Shown piece after piece: positions 44,964 through 53,015 of a stretch of DNA of 64,000 bases. The stretch is taken from NCBI GenBank assembly GCA_964423835.1, contig CAYRGJ010000003.1, forward strand, positions 111,086-175,085, read 5' to 3'. Source of the DNA: JAFGCL01 sp964423835. Its GTDB lineage: Bacteria > Chloroflexota > Dehalococcoidia > UBA2247 > RBG-13-53-26. The notes under the pieces are model-generated. The model did not search any database, was not told where the DNA came from, and saw only the letters and a list, made by a program, of their open reading frames with translations. Positions within the stretch are counted from its first letter, which is position 1. Every line of letters begins with the position of its first letter. A program made the translations under genes and the position numbers.

Positions 44964-46550
44964 ATGGCCAAGAACAAATTCGATGTAGTGGTAGTCGGTG
45001 CCGGGCACAATGGGCTTATCGCCGCCGCCTACATGGTCAAGGCGGGCCTGGATGTTTGTGTTTGCGAGGCTTACAGTCACGTGGGCGGCGGTGCCATCTC
45101 GGGTGAGCCGACTGTGCCTGGTTTCAAGTTTGACTACGGCTCGAATGCTCATTACGGAATTCAAGGAAACCCGCTGATACGCCAGGACGAACTCGGTTTG
45201 AAGTCACGGTACGGGTTGAAGTACATCAACCCGGATCCGATAACAGCATTCGTTTTCCCCGACGATAGCTCCCTGATTATCCACATGGACATCAACAAGA
45301 CCTGCGAATCGATAGCACGCTTCTCTCAGAAGGATGCTGAGGCCTGGCCCAAATTCTGCCAGAATGCGGCACAGACGATGAGGGCAGGCAGTATGGCCAT
45401 GGCCGGCAGTATGCCGCCCATGGGGAAATTACTGTCGTTCCTGGAGGCAAGTCCAGAGGGCCGCCAGTATTGGAGGGTATTCCTGTCGAGCTGCCTGGAC
45501 ATCGTTAACGAATGGTTTGAGAGCAAGGAAGTAATAGCAGGACTGTGCCGGTATGCCTGCGACTATATGGCTTCGCCACGGGAATACGGGACTGGATTCA
45601 ACGCCATATCCGGTCTGGCTTTGATTCAAAACTGGGGGTTAGGCTTGCCGGTGGGGGGATCGGGAGCCCTTAGCGAGGCATTGGCCTCTTACATTCGGGA
45701 CAATGGTGGCACTATCATGCTCTCGACGCCGGTGCAGAGCATCAAAGTAGAGGACGGTGAGGCAAAGGGAGTAATCCTCACCAGTGGTGATGAGATAAGG
45801 GCCAGCAAGGCGGTAATATCGAATGTGAATGTGAAACAGCTCTACCTGCAGATGCTGGCGGAGAAGGACCTGCCACCGGGCTTCCAGACGTCGGTGAGCA
45901 GGCTCAGGCACAGTCGCTATTCCTACATCAACAGCTTTCTGGCGCTGAATGAAGCTCCCAAATACAAGGCTGGCGATGAAGTGACACGCACCTCTACAAT
46001 CGCCATCACACCCTATGTGGAGGACATGCTGCGCGCCATGGATGATATTGTGTACGGGGTACCGAGGGCCATAATGCCTTTCGCCACCACCCATTCCCTT
46101 TGCGATCCCTCGCGCGCACCTGCCGGCAAACAGAGCCTTGACCTCCTGCACTTCGCGCCCTACGATTTGAAGGACGGCGGGCCTCAGAGGTGGGATGAGG
46201 TGAAGAAGAATGTGGCGGACGAGGTGCTTGGCCTGGCCAGACAGCACATCACCAACCTGACAGCAGAGAATATCCTGGGTTCAACGGTAATGAGCCCCCT
46301 GGATATCGAGCGGTACAATCCAGCCATGCTCCGAGGTGACGTTCTGCACATAGCCCATCTTCCTTCACAGTACTTCAGCAACAGGCCGTTGCCAGGATGG
46401 GGCCAATATAAGGCGCCGGTCAAGAAACTCTACATGTGCGGGGCCAGCACACATCCTGGCGGAGGTATCGTTGGAGGCGGGAGGACCACTGCCCAGGTGG
46501 CCATGGAGGCCCTGGGAATAGACTTCAAGAAGGTCGCCGGGAAGAAGTGA
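44964..46550 (+). CDS. FAD-dependent oxidoreductase of the phytoene dehydrogenase-like family (COG1233)
   Basis: 528 residues. The N-terminal dinucleotide-binding fold is VVVVGAGHNGLIAAAYMVKAG (residues ~7-28) with CEAYSHVGGGAISGE. The C-terminal FAD motif is MCGASTHPGGGIVGGGRTTAQVAMEAL (residues ~492-520). This matches carotenoid desaturase/isomerase and all-trans-retinol-saturase-like flavoproteins. No other carotenoid gene is near, so the substrate is unknown. Base composition is clearly less GC-rich than the neighbours, with many A/T third positions, suggesting recent transfer. An AAGGAA ribosome site precedes the ATG. A small membrane protein follows. Confidence 0.85.
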   Translation: MAKNKFDVVVVGAGHNGLIAAAYMVKAGLDVCVCEAYSHVGGGAISGEPTVPGFKFDYGSNAHYGIQGNPLIRQDELGLKSRYGLKYINPDPITAFVFPDDSSLIIHMDINKTCESIARFSQKDAEAWPKFCQNAAQTMRAGSMAMAGSMPPMGKLLSFLEASPEGRQYWRVFLSSCLDIVNEWFESKEVIAGLCRYACDYMASPREYGTGFNAISGLALIQNWGLGLPVGGSGALSEALASYIRDNGGTIMLSTPVQSIKVEDGEAKGVILTSGDEIRASKAVISNVNVKQLYLQMLAEKDLPPGFQTSVSRLRHSRYSYINSFLALNEAPKYKAGDEVTRTSTIAITPYVEDMLRAMDDIVYGVPRAIMPFATTHSLCDPSRAPAGKQSLDLLHFAPYDLKDGGPQRWDEVKKNVADEVLGLARQHITNLTAENILGSTVMSPLDIERYNPAMLRGDVLHIAHLPSQYFSNRPLPGWGQYKAPVKKLYMCGASTHPGGGIVGGGRTTAQVAMEALGIDFKKVAGKK

Positions 46551-46608
46551 ACAGGCTCGGGTCGGCGAGATGGCTGGCATATAAGAGCCTGACCGAAGGA
46601 AGCGCACA

Positions 46609-46851
46609 ATGGGCATGAAGGTGTTCACCGAGGATGGGACCGTGGCCGCAGCATTCTACTCCATCAAGCGTATCGATGACCACCTGGTCCTGGACGCCAA
46701 CGTGCTTGAGACCATGCGTATGGAACTCGTGCTCACCCGGGGAGAGCTGCTTCAGGCTGTAAGGATGGCGCTGAGTTGGTCGGTACTCGGTTTTGTCCTG
46801 CTCCTGCCGTACTTCTGGATGAGACAGAGGTTCAAGAAGACCCCTGAGTAG
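46609..46851 (+). CDS. Small membrane protein of unknown function
   Basis: 80 residues, preceded by GAAGGAAG. Residues 1-~48 are soluble (GTVAAAFYSIKRIDDHLVLDANVLETMRMELVLTRGELLQAVRM by eye, with no known motif); residues ~51-70 form one hydrophobic helix (WSVLGFVLLLPYFWM) followed by RQRFKKTPE, so the N-terminal part could lie on either side. It follows the flavoprotein by 58 bases with similar base composition and may be its partner. I do not recognise a family. Confidence 0.62.
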   Translation: MGMKVFTEDGTVAAAFYSIKRIDDHLVLDANVLETMRMELVLTRGELLQAVRMALSWSVLGFVLLLPYFWMRQRFKKTPE

Positions 46852-46945
46852 AACCGGCGCCTGAACCACCATCGACCGTCGGGAAATACTCCCCGGTCAT
46901 CGGCAGAGTCAGGGTTGAAGTCGGGTCTGGGAAGCAGGGTTGGCC

Positions 46946-46973
46946 TTGATTTCGGGGCCGGAAGTGGTACACT
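46946..46973 (+). promoter_or_regulatory. Sigma-70 promoter of rnpB
   Basis: TTGATT (46946-46951), 16-base spacer, TACACT (46968-46973), with the mature RNA 5' end predicted about nine bases further on. Confidence 0.55.
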
Positions 46974-46981
46974 GAGACCGA

Positions 46982-47350
46982 ACCAAGTAGGCCGGGTGAC
47001 CGCCGTTTCAGGAACTCATTCTGGAAGGGAGGAAAGTCCGGGCTCCATCGGGCAGGGTGCTGGGTAACGCCCAGGAGAGGCGACTCTACGGACAGTGCCA
47101 CAGAAACATACCGCCCCGACCACGTCGGGGTAAGGGTGAAACGGTGAGGCAAGAGCTCACCAGCCGCCGGGTGACCGGCGGGCTAGGCAAACCCCACCCG
47201 GAGCAAGACCGAATAGGAGGACTCTAAGGCCGCCCGACCATAACGTCCTCGGGTTGGTTGCTTGACCCTGCGGGCAACTTCAGGGCTAGATAGATGGTCA
47301 CCGGTCCGGCTAGGCAGGACCACAGAACCCGGCTTACAGGTCTACTTGGT
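46982..47350 (+). ncRNA. rnpB: RNase P RNA, bacterial type A
   Basis: About 369 bases. The ends pair as helix P1 (ACCAAGTAG at 46982-46990 with CTACTTGGT at 47342-47350). The universally conserved core is visible: GAGGAAAGTCCGGGCTCC near 47029-47046, the CAGTGCCACAGAAA region, GGTGAAACGGTGAGGCAAGAGCTCACC, and the 3' ACAGAACCCGGCTTACAG near 47321-47338. It is the catalytic RNA that trims tRNA 5' leaders. It has its own promoter and terminator. The P-helix pattern fits type A rather than the Bacillus type B, judged by eye. Confidence 0.95.
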
Positions 47351-47352
47351 CA

Positions 47353-47385
47353 CCGGGGGCACCGACGAGGTGCCCCCGGCCTTTT
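47353..47385 (+). terminator. Rho-independent terminator of rnpB
   Basis: An 11-bp stem (CCGGGGGCACC 47353-47363 with GGTGCCCCCGG 47369-47379), loop GACGA, followed by CCTTTT. Confidence 0.85.
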
Positions 47386-47730
47386 CCCGGAGCCTCGCGC
47401 GGATGACCGGGGCGGCATTCGGACCAGCATAAGGATGATCGCGGCCTCCTCCGAGAGGTCCGGCGGATGATCGTGGTCGCCACTCGTCCAGGCATGAGTG
47501 CCCCGGAGCGGCCGGGCCCATGGTTGACAACGGGATTATGGTCATGGCGCTGCAATTTATGTAGTCCTCACATATGACTTGAGGTCTTCCTCCCGCGTGG
47601 ATGGCGCGAAAAAGTGAGCCTGAAGGAGGGAAAACGGCGGGCGAGGGTTTGCCCTCCCCGCCCGGCAAGTACGCCCAACCGGCTGCAACCCGTTTGCGTT
47701 AACCCCCGGCGGAAGGCTATAGTTGCCGCC
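47386..47730. other. Intergenic stretch after rnpB
   Basis: 345 bases without a supported gene. A consensus-like TTGACA at 47524-47529 has no -10 box at the right distance. A GC hairpin (GGGCGAGGG-TTTG-CCCTC...CCC) lies near 47640-47663. AAGGAGGG at ~47621 precedes no good start. Nothing else recognised. Confidence 0.4.
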
Positions 47731-47970
47731 ATGGAACTCGATCCCCGACTCACCGGCTTCATCCTCTACTGCACCCGGGAAAAGAAGGACTGGCCCCACC
47801 TCTACGATGAGATGTGCCGCGTGGCCGGGCAGGGGCTCTACCAGGGCCTCCACATGCGCGACCTGGCGCAGCTGGGGCTCTCCTTCAGCCTCAGCCGCGT
47901 GGACCGGACCAGGGCCATGATCGATTCAGTGACCCGCTCCCGGGCCGGCACCGGCCCCCGCGCCTCCTGA
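47731..47970 (+). CDS. Small hypothetical protein
   Basis: 79 residues from ATG 47731 (the frame is open from 47614). The sequence has ELDPRLTGFILYCTREKKDWPHLYDEMCRVAGQGLY and LSRVDRTRAMIDSVTRS, predicting mostly helix, no signal peptide and no membrane segment. The ribosome site is weak (CGGAAGG, 14 bases ahead). The codon pattern is consistent with coding, but I know no family. Might be a small regulator; function unknown. Confidence 0.45.
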   Translation: MELDPRLTGFILYCTREKKDWPHLYDEMCRVAGQGLYQGLHMRDLAQLGLSFSLSRVDRTRAMIDSVTRSRAGTGPRAS

Positions 47971-48056
47971 AACGCGCCCGCCTCCACCCCCCGCTATGTC
48001 CCATGCGCCAGGATACGCCGGGCTTCCGCGCCGGGCTTCCGCGGCGGCACCGGCAA

Positions 48057-48085
48057 TTGCCCCGGTACGTGGCCCATGCTAAAAT
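48057..48085 (+). promoter_or_regulatory. Sigma-70 promoter of hisZ-hisG
   Basis: TTGCCC (48057-48062), 17-base spacer, TAAAAT (48080-48085). Predicted start near 48092, about 28 bases before the ATG of hisZ. No room for a T-box or His-attenuator leader. Confidence 0.58.
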
Positions 48086-48119
48086 AACTGTCGGCCCGGA
48101 CGGGCCCCGCGGAACACAC

Positions 48120-49382
48120 ATGCAGAAAAGGTGCAAAGGCAACCGTGATCTTCTCCCCCCGGACATGGAGCGCTTTCGCCAGGTCGAGGAGGCCTTCCGC
48201 TCGTCCTGCCTGCATTGGGGATACCAGGAAATCAGGACGCCAACCCTGGAGTACCTGCACCTCTTCACCTCCACGGGCACCCTGACCCCCCAGAGGCTGG
48301 GCCGCGTCTACTCTTTCCTGGACTGGGACGGGTGGAGCGGAGAGAGGGTCGTCCTGCGCCCCGACGGCACCATTCCGGCTGTCCGTCTCTATATCGACAA
48401 CCTGGCCCAGGCCTCCCCGGCGAAGCTCTTCTACGTGGAGAACGTCTTCAGCTTCGAAGAAACGGGGACGGAGTCCCGGGAGCGCTGGCAGTGCGGGGCC
48501 GAGATGCTGGGCAGCACCAGCGCCTCGGCGGACGTGGAGCTCATACTGCTGGCCCAGGAGGTCCTGCGCCGGCTGGGCGCCGGCAGTGCCACCCTGTACC
48601 TGTCGCACGCCGGGCTGATCCGGTCGCTGCTCCGCGAGATGGGTCTCAAACCGTCCCAGCAGAGCCGCCTCTTCGATCAGATCATGGATGGGAACCCGGC
48701 CGCCATGGTGGAAGCCGCCAGCGTCGAGAGCCCCCGGCTGAAGGACTCGCTGTCCCTGCTGTTCAACATGACCGGCAGCTCCCCGGGCTTCATCCAGAAC
48801 GTGAAGGCCACCCTGGTCCGGGACTTCCCCCGGCTGGAGGCCAGCATGGACGATTTCCTGGCCATCGCCCAGCTCCTGACCGATATGGGCTGCGTGTACC
48901 AGGTGGACATGGCGCTGGGCAAAGGGTTTGAGTACTACACCGGGGCCATCTTCCGCTTCCAGCTCGACGGCCTCAAGCTGGGTGGGGGCGGGCGATACGA
49001 TGATCTCATCCCTCTCATGGGAGGGGGCGACGTGGCCGCCTGCGGCTTCGCCCTGGATCTCGACCAGCTGGCCGCCATCACCAGTGCCCCGGACAATGGG
49101 CGGTCCGCCATTCTGGTCCGGGCCGAGGGCGCCGGCCCCGCCGACAAGGTCATTTTCGAAGTGGCCTCCCAGCTGAGAGAGGCCGGCTACCGGGCCGACC
49201 TGGACCAGGGCTGCCGGGGGGCCACCGGGCACCGGTGGGTCCTCACTATCCGGGGCCAGAAGGGCAAGCCCGGCTTCGTTCTCACCAACCAGTCCAGCGG
49301 CAACACCACCGAGCTCGATTCAATTTCGGAGATCCTGGGCATACTGCAGGTAGCCAATGCAACTAAGACTGGCCCTTCCTAA
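48120..49382 (+). CDS. hisZ: ATP phosphoribosyltransferase regulatory subunit HisZ
   Basis: 420 residues from ATG 48120. It is a histidyl-tRNA synthetase paralogue: RDLLPPDMERFRQVEEAFRSSC..WGYQEIRTPTLEYL at the start, motif 2-like VVLRPDGTIPAVRLYI and KLFYVENVFSFEETG, and GGGGRYDDLIPLMGGGDVAACGFALDLDQL near the end of the core. The short C-terminal region and the adjoining short-type hisG show it is HisZ, the subunit needed by short HisG for activity and histidine feedback, rather than a true synthetase. Its last 26 bases overlap hisG in another frame. Confidence 0.9.
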   Translation: MQKRCKGNRDLLPPDMERFRQVEEAFRSSCLHWGYQEIRTPTLEYLHLFTSTGTLTPQRLGRVYSFLDWDGWSGERVVLRPDGTIPAVRLYIDNLAQASPAKLFYVENVFSFEETGTESRERWQCGAEMLGSTSASADVELILLAQEVLRRLGAGSATLYLSHAGLIRSLLREMGLKPSQQSRLFDQIMDGNPAAMVEAASVESPRLKDSLSLLFNMTGSSPGFIQNVKATLVRDFPRLEASMDDFLAIAQLLTDMGCVYQVDMALGKGFEYYTGAIFRFQLDGLKLGGGGRYDDLIPLMGGGDVAACGFALDLDQLAAITSAPDNGRSAILVRAEGAGPADKVIFEVASQLREAGYRADLDQGCRGATGHRWVLTIRGQKGKPGFVLTNQSSGNTTELDSISEILGILQVANATKTGPS

Positions 49383-50814
49383 GGGGCAACTCCTCCCGCA
49401 AACCAGCGCCCTCCTGCAGCGCTGCGGCCTGGACATCGCCGGCTATGACGACCAGTCCCGCTCCTACCGCCCGGAGTGCCGCAACCTGCCCGGGGTGTTC
49501 CTGAAGGTGTTCAACGAGAAGGACATACCCATACAGGTGGCCGTGGGCAACTACGACCTGGGCATCTGCGGGCAGGACTGGGTGGCGGAGCTGCTGGCCC
49601 GGTACCCATCCAGCGGGCTGGTCAAGATACAGGACCTGGGGTACGGCCACCGCCGGCTGTGCCTGGCCGCCAGCGAGGCTGGCTGGCTCGAGGGCCAGGC
49701 CGGCACCATCCGCATCGCCACCGAGTATCCCAACCTGGCGCAGGCATTTGCCCTGCAGCGCCGTTTCCGCCGCTTCGCCGTGTTTCCCCTCTGGGGAGGC
49801 GCCGAGGCCTACCCTCCGGAGAGCGCTGACCTGGCCCTCATCGCCCGGTCGGCGGGGGCCCCGGTGAACCATGGCCTGGTTCACGTGGCGGACATGCTCG
49901 ACGGCGGCGCCTGCCTGGTGGCCCACCGCCCCAGCTGGGAGTCGCGGGACCTCAGCCCCATTCTCGACCGCCTGTGCGCCAGCGCGCCGGAGCAGGCACC
50001 GGCCCGGGGGCCGGAGACGCCCGTGGCCGCGGCGGGCCAGGCCGCCCGCCAGCCTGACCGTGACCCCGACGCCATCTGGATGGCCCTGCCCGATGGGCAT
50101 CAGCAGGCGCCGGCCCTGGAGTTCCTGGGCCGGGCCGGCATCACCATCTCGGCGGACGCGGCCGACCCACGCCGTCCCGAGATCAGCCTGGAAGGAACCC
50201 GGGTGAAGGTCATCCGCCCGCAGGACATGCCACTTCAGGTGGCCAACGGCAACTTCGACCTGGCCATCACCGGCGAGGACTGGCTGGCCGATCACCTGTA
50301 CCAGTTCCCATCGAGCCCGGTGAGGAAGCTGCTGGCCCTGCCCTTCGGCCGGGTGCGGATCGTGGCCGTGGTCAGCAAGACCACGCCGTTCGAGGGCCCG
50401 CGGGACCTTCAGGCGCCGCTGCGCCGGCAGGAGATCCCCGCCCTGCGCATCGCCTCGGAGTACATCAACATCGCCGACCGGTACGCCCGGGAGAACCACC
50501 TCAGCCCCTGCCGCCTCATCCCGACCTGGGGAGCCACCGAGGCCTTCCTGCCCGAGGACGCCGATCTGCTGATCGAGAACACCCAGACCGGCCGGACCCT
50601 GGCGCAGCACGGCCTTCGCATCATAGACACCCTATTCGAGTCCTCGGCCTGCCTGATCGGCCGGGCCTACTCGTCATCGTCATCGTCGTCGCCAAGCTGC
50701 CCCGCAGACCGGGAGGCCTCCGGCATCGGGGACCGGACGGCCTCCGGCATCAGGGACCAGAGGGCCGCGGCCATCGTCCGGCGGCTGGAAAGAGCATTAG
50801 AAGAGAGTCAATAA
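49357..50814 (+). CDS. hisG: Double-domain ATP phosphoribosyltransferase (two fused short HisG units)
   Basis: 485 residues, more than twice the ~210 of short HisG. Residues 1-~205 and ~238-437 are both HisG-like, shown by NEKDIPIQVAVGNYDLGICGQDW / RPQDMPLQVANGNFDLAITGEDW and ATEYPNLAQ / ASEYINIADRY. Domain 1 keeps the N-terminal LPKGQL (7-12), which domain 2 has as LPDGHQ. Domain 2 keeps the PRPP-binding TGRTL (411-415), which domain 1 has as SAGAPV (165-170). An Ala/Pro/Arg linker joins them, and a Ser run and three 8-residue repeats end the protein. It would catalyse the first step of histidine synthesis with HisZ. The fusion is unusual. Confidence 0.85.
   Translation: MQLRLALPKGQLLPQTSALLQRCGLDIAGYDDQSRSYRPECRNLPGVFLKVFNEKDIPIQVAVGNYDLGICGQDWVAELLARYPSSGLVKIQDLGYGHRRLCLAASEAGWLEGQAGTIRIATEYPNLAQAFALQRRFRRFAVFPLWGGAEAYPPESADLALIARSAGAPVNHGLVHVADMLDGGACLVAHRPSWESRDLSPILDRLCASAPEQAPARGPETPVAAAGQAARQPDRDPDAIWMALPDGHQQAPALEFLGRAGITISADAADPRRPEISLEGTRVKVIRPQDMPLQVANGNFDLAITGEDWLADHLYQFPSSPVRKLLALPFGRVRIVAVVSKTTPFEGPRDLQAPLRRQEIPALRIASEYINIADRYARENHLSPCRLIPTWGATEAFLPEDADLLIENTQTGRTLAQHGLRIIDTLFESSACLIGRAYSSSSSSSPSCPADREASGIGDRTASGIRDQRAAAIVRRLERALEESQ
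50707..50778 (+). repeat. Three 24-bp tandem repeats in the 3' end of hisG
   Basis: Units 50707-50730, 50731-50754 and a degenerate 50755-50778 encode DREASGIG, DRTASGIR and DQRAAAIV. Just before lies a TCA/TCG run (about 50672-50693) encoding poly-Ser. Confidence 0.75.
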
Positions 50815-50827
50815 GAAGGAGGTGCCC

Positions 50828-51661
50828 ATGGAGTTCAAGACCATTACCATGAAGAAAGAGGAGAGGATCGCCACCATCACCCTCAACCGCCCCGAGGTGC
50901 TCAACGGCGTGAATGAGGAGATGGGATTCGAGCTGGCGGCGGCGGTGGACAGCCTGGAGGGCGACACCGAGACCAGGGTTGTCGTAGTGACCGGCGCCGG
51001 CCGGGCCTTCTGCGCCGGCGGCGATCTTGACTTCAGCAAATTCAAGGACAAGGAAGTGCTCACCCAGGAGGACATCGCTTTCTGGCCGAAGACCACCGCC
51101 GAAGTGAGGCAGGGCATCATCCCTCCCCAGGTGCAGAAGAAGGTCATGCTGGGGCTGCAGAACCTGCCCATACCGACCGTGGCCGTGGTCAACGGCGTGG
51201 CCGCCGGCTTCGGGTTCGACCTGGCCCTGGCCTGCGACATCCGGCTGGGATGCCCCAAGTCTACCTTCGTCATCGGCTACACCGGCGCCGGCGTCGCCCC
51301 GGACAGCGGCGGGACCTGGTTCATGCCGCGCATCATGGGGATCGCCAAGACCCTGGAGTTCATTTACACCGGCGAGCCCTGCCTGGCCGATGAGGCCCAC
51401 CGCATCGGCCTGCTGAACCGCATCATACCGGTGGAGCAGCTCCAGGAGGAGTCGCTGAAGCTGGCCCGCAAGATCGCCAACGGGGCGCCCATAGCCTTCA
51501 GGCTGTCCAAGTTCCAGGTGTACAAGGGCCTGCAGATGGACCTGGAGACCGCCCTGGGAGTGGCCATGGCCTGCGTGACCATCGCCACCGACTCCGCTGA
51601 TCACAGGGAGGCCTTGAAGGCATTCGCCCACAAGCGGGCGCCCAAATTCCAGGGGAAGTGA
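50828..51661 (+). CDS. Enoyl-CoA hydratase/isomerase family protein (PaaG-like active site)
   Basis: 277 residues from ATG 50828, six bases after AAGGAGG. The crotonase fold is shown by the oxyanion-hole stretches VVVVTGAGRAFCAGGDLDFSKF (residues ~52-75) and NGVAAGFGFDLALACDIRLG. At the active site, FVIGYTGAGVAPDSGGTWFMPRIMG has Asp in PDSGG where typical hydratases have Glu, as in PaaG-type isomerases, and a second catalytic Glu is not obvious. The reaction is therefore more likely isomerisation of a CoA ester than simple hydration. The stop overlaps the cmk start. Confidence 0.86.
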   Translation: MEFKTITMKKEERIATITLNRPEVLNGVNEEMGFELAAAVDSLEGDTETRVVVVTGAGRAFCAGGDLDFSKFKDKEVLTQEDIAFWPKTTAEVRQGIIPPQVQKKVMLGLQNLPIPTVAVVNGVAAGFGFDLALACDIRLGCPKSTFVIGYTGAGVAPDSGGTWFMPRIMGIAKTLEFIYTGEPCLADEAHRIGLLNRIIPVEQLQEESLKLARKIANGAPIAFRLSKFQVYKGLQMDLETALGVAMACVTIATDSADHREALKAFAHKRAPKFQGK

Positions 51662-52353
51662 CCAGAGAGGACAGTACGCCGCCAGGCCCGCTCCTGATCG
51701 CCATTGATGGCCTGGGAGGAGTGGGGAAGAGCACGGTCGGGCTGATCGTAGCGCGAAGGCTGGGGTATCGCTTCGTCGACAGCGGCGACCTGTACCGCGC
51801 TCTTACCTGGATGGCCCTGCACCGCGGCCTGAATTGCGGTGATGAGGCCGCCCTCACCATGCTGGCCGCTGAAGCCAGGGTGGAGATCAGGCCGTCCCCG
51901 GACAGGGAGAGCCAGAACGTTCTTATTGACCGCCTGGACGTCACGGCCTCCCTGCACACGGCCAGGGTGGACGCAGAGGTGGCCGGCATCGCCCGGGTGG
52001 CCGGCGTCCGCCGCAGCCTGCTGGCCTGCCAGCGCGAGATGGCCCGGGAGGGAAAGACGGTGATGGCGGGGCGGGACATCGGCACGGTGGTCCTGCCCCA
52101 GGCCAATCTCAAGGTCTTCCTGGTGGCCTCTCCCGAGGAGAGGGCCAGGCGGCGCCACATCGAGCAGAGGGAGGCGCCGCCTCCCTCCTACGATCAGGTG
52201 CTGGCCGAGATGAAGAAACGGGACGCCCTCGACAGCACCCGGGAGCTGTCGCCGACAGTTCCGGCGCCCGACGCCAGGGTGCTGAACACGGAAGGCCTGA
52301 GCCCCGGGGAGGTCGCCGACCGCATAGTTGCCATGGCAAAGGAGGCCGTTTGA
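51658..52353 (+). CDS. cmk: Cytidylate kinase
   Basis: 231 residues from GTG (GTGA overlap). The P-loop G18-LGGVGKST is intact (usually GPAGAGKST). Next come VDSGDLYRALTWMAL, the NMP-binding GREMAREGKTVMAGRDIGTVVLPQANLKVFL segment and the RxxxD-like lid KRDALDSTREL. It phosphorylates CMP and dCMP. The start of a plsC gene overlaps its stop (TTGA), giving a cmk-plsC-ispH order. Confidence 0.95.
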   Translation: MTREDSTPPGPLLIAIDGLGGVGKSTVGLIVARRLGYRFVDSGDLYRALTWMALHRGLNCGDEAALTMLAAEARVEIRPSPDRESQNVLIDRLDVTASLHTARVDAEVAGIARVAGVRRSLLACQREMAREGKTVMAGRDIGTVVLPQANLKVFLVASPEERARRRHIEQREAPPPSYDQVLAEMKKRDALDSTRELSPTVPAPDARVLNTEGLSPGEVADRIVAMAKEAV

Positions 52354-53015
52354 ATCTGAACGTGTACGACTGCACCAGGCCGATTGCGGCCGTGGGGCTG
52401 CGGTTTCTCTGCCGCTACGAGTACCGCAATCGCAAGAAGAAGCTGCCTGAAGGGCCGCTGATCGTGGTCTCCAACCACCTCAGCTGGCTGGACATACCCC
52501 TGATCGGGCTGGGCATACCTCGGCAGATCGCCTTCATCGCCAAGAAGGAGTACTTCCGCTCGCCGCTGCACCGGCGGCTGGTGGACGTGTACGGGGGCTT
52601 CACCGTAGAGAGGGGGGCCGTGGACGGGACCGCGCTGAAGAAGGCCTTCAACGTCCTCGACGAAGGCCGCTGCCTGGGGATATTCCCGGAGGGGACCCGC
52701 AGCAAGAGCCTGAAGCTGCAGCAGGGGCACGTCGGCACGGCCTTCATCGCCCTGCACAAGAACGCCTACATCCTGCCCATCGGCGTCTCAGGCACGGAGA
52801 AGATCCGCAACAAGTTCGACCGCATAACCCACATCCTCTACCGGCCAAAGGTGGTGATCAACATCGGCGAGCCCTTCAAGCTCCCGGATACCCAGGGCCA
52901 TCCCACCCGCGTCGTCCGTGACCGGTGCACCGACATGATCATGCACCGCATCGCCGACCTGCTGCCGGAGAGCTATCGGGGGGCGTACGGCAACAATGCG
53001 CATCCTCAAAGCTGA
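52350..53015 (+). CDS. plsC: 1-acyl-sn-glycerol-3-phosphate acyltransferase
   Basis: 221 residues from TTG 52350. The catalytic H43-x4-D48 motif is in VVSNHLSWLDIPLIG, the glycerol-phosphate-binding motif in IFPEGTRSKS (residues 111-120), and VYGGFTVERGAVDG precedes it. The enzyme adds the second acyl chain of phosphatidic acid at the membrane. Only one weakly hydrophobic N-terminal stretch is seen. It lies in the cmk-plsC-ispH block found in several bacterial groups and overlaps ispH by 20 bases. Confidence 0.92.
   Translation: MNLNVYDCTRPIAAVGLRFLCRYEYRNRKKKLPEGPLIVVSNHLSWLDIPLIGLGIPRQIAFIAKKEYFRSPLHRRLVDVYGGFTVERGAVDGTALKKAFNVLDEGRCLGIFPEGTRSKSLKLQQGHVGTAFIALHKNAYILPIGVSGTEKIRNKFDRITHILYRPKVVINIGEPFKLPDTQGHPTRVVRDRCTDMIMHRIADLLPESYRGAYGNNAHPQS

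Noticed and set aside
47524..47529. TTGACA as a promoter upstream of the 79-residue gene
   Set aside because: No -10 box at 16-18 bases; the nearest candidate, TGCAAT, is 21 bases away.
48057..48120. T-box or His-leader attenuator before hisZ
   Set aside because: The predicted leader is only about 28 bases with no His-rich leader peptide or hairpin pair.
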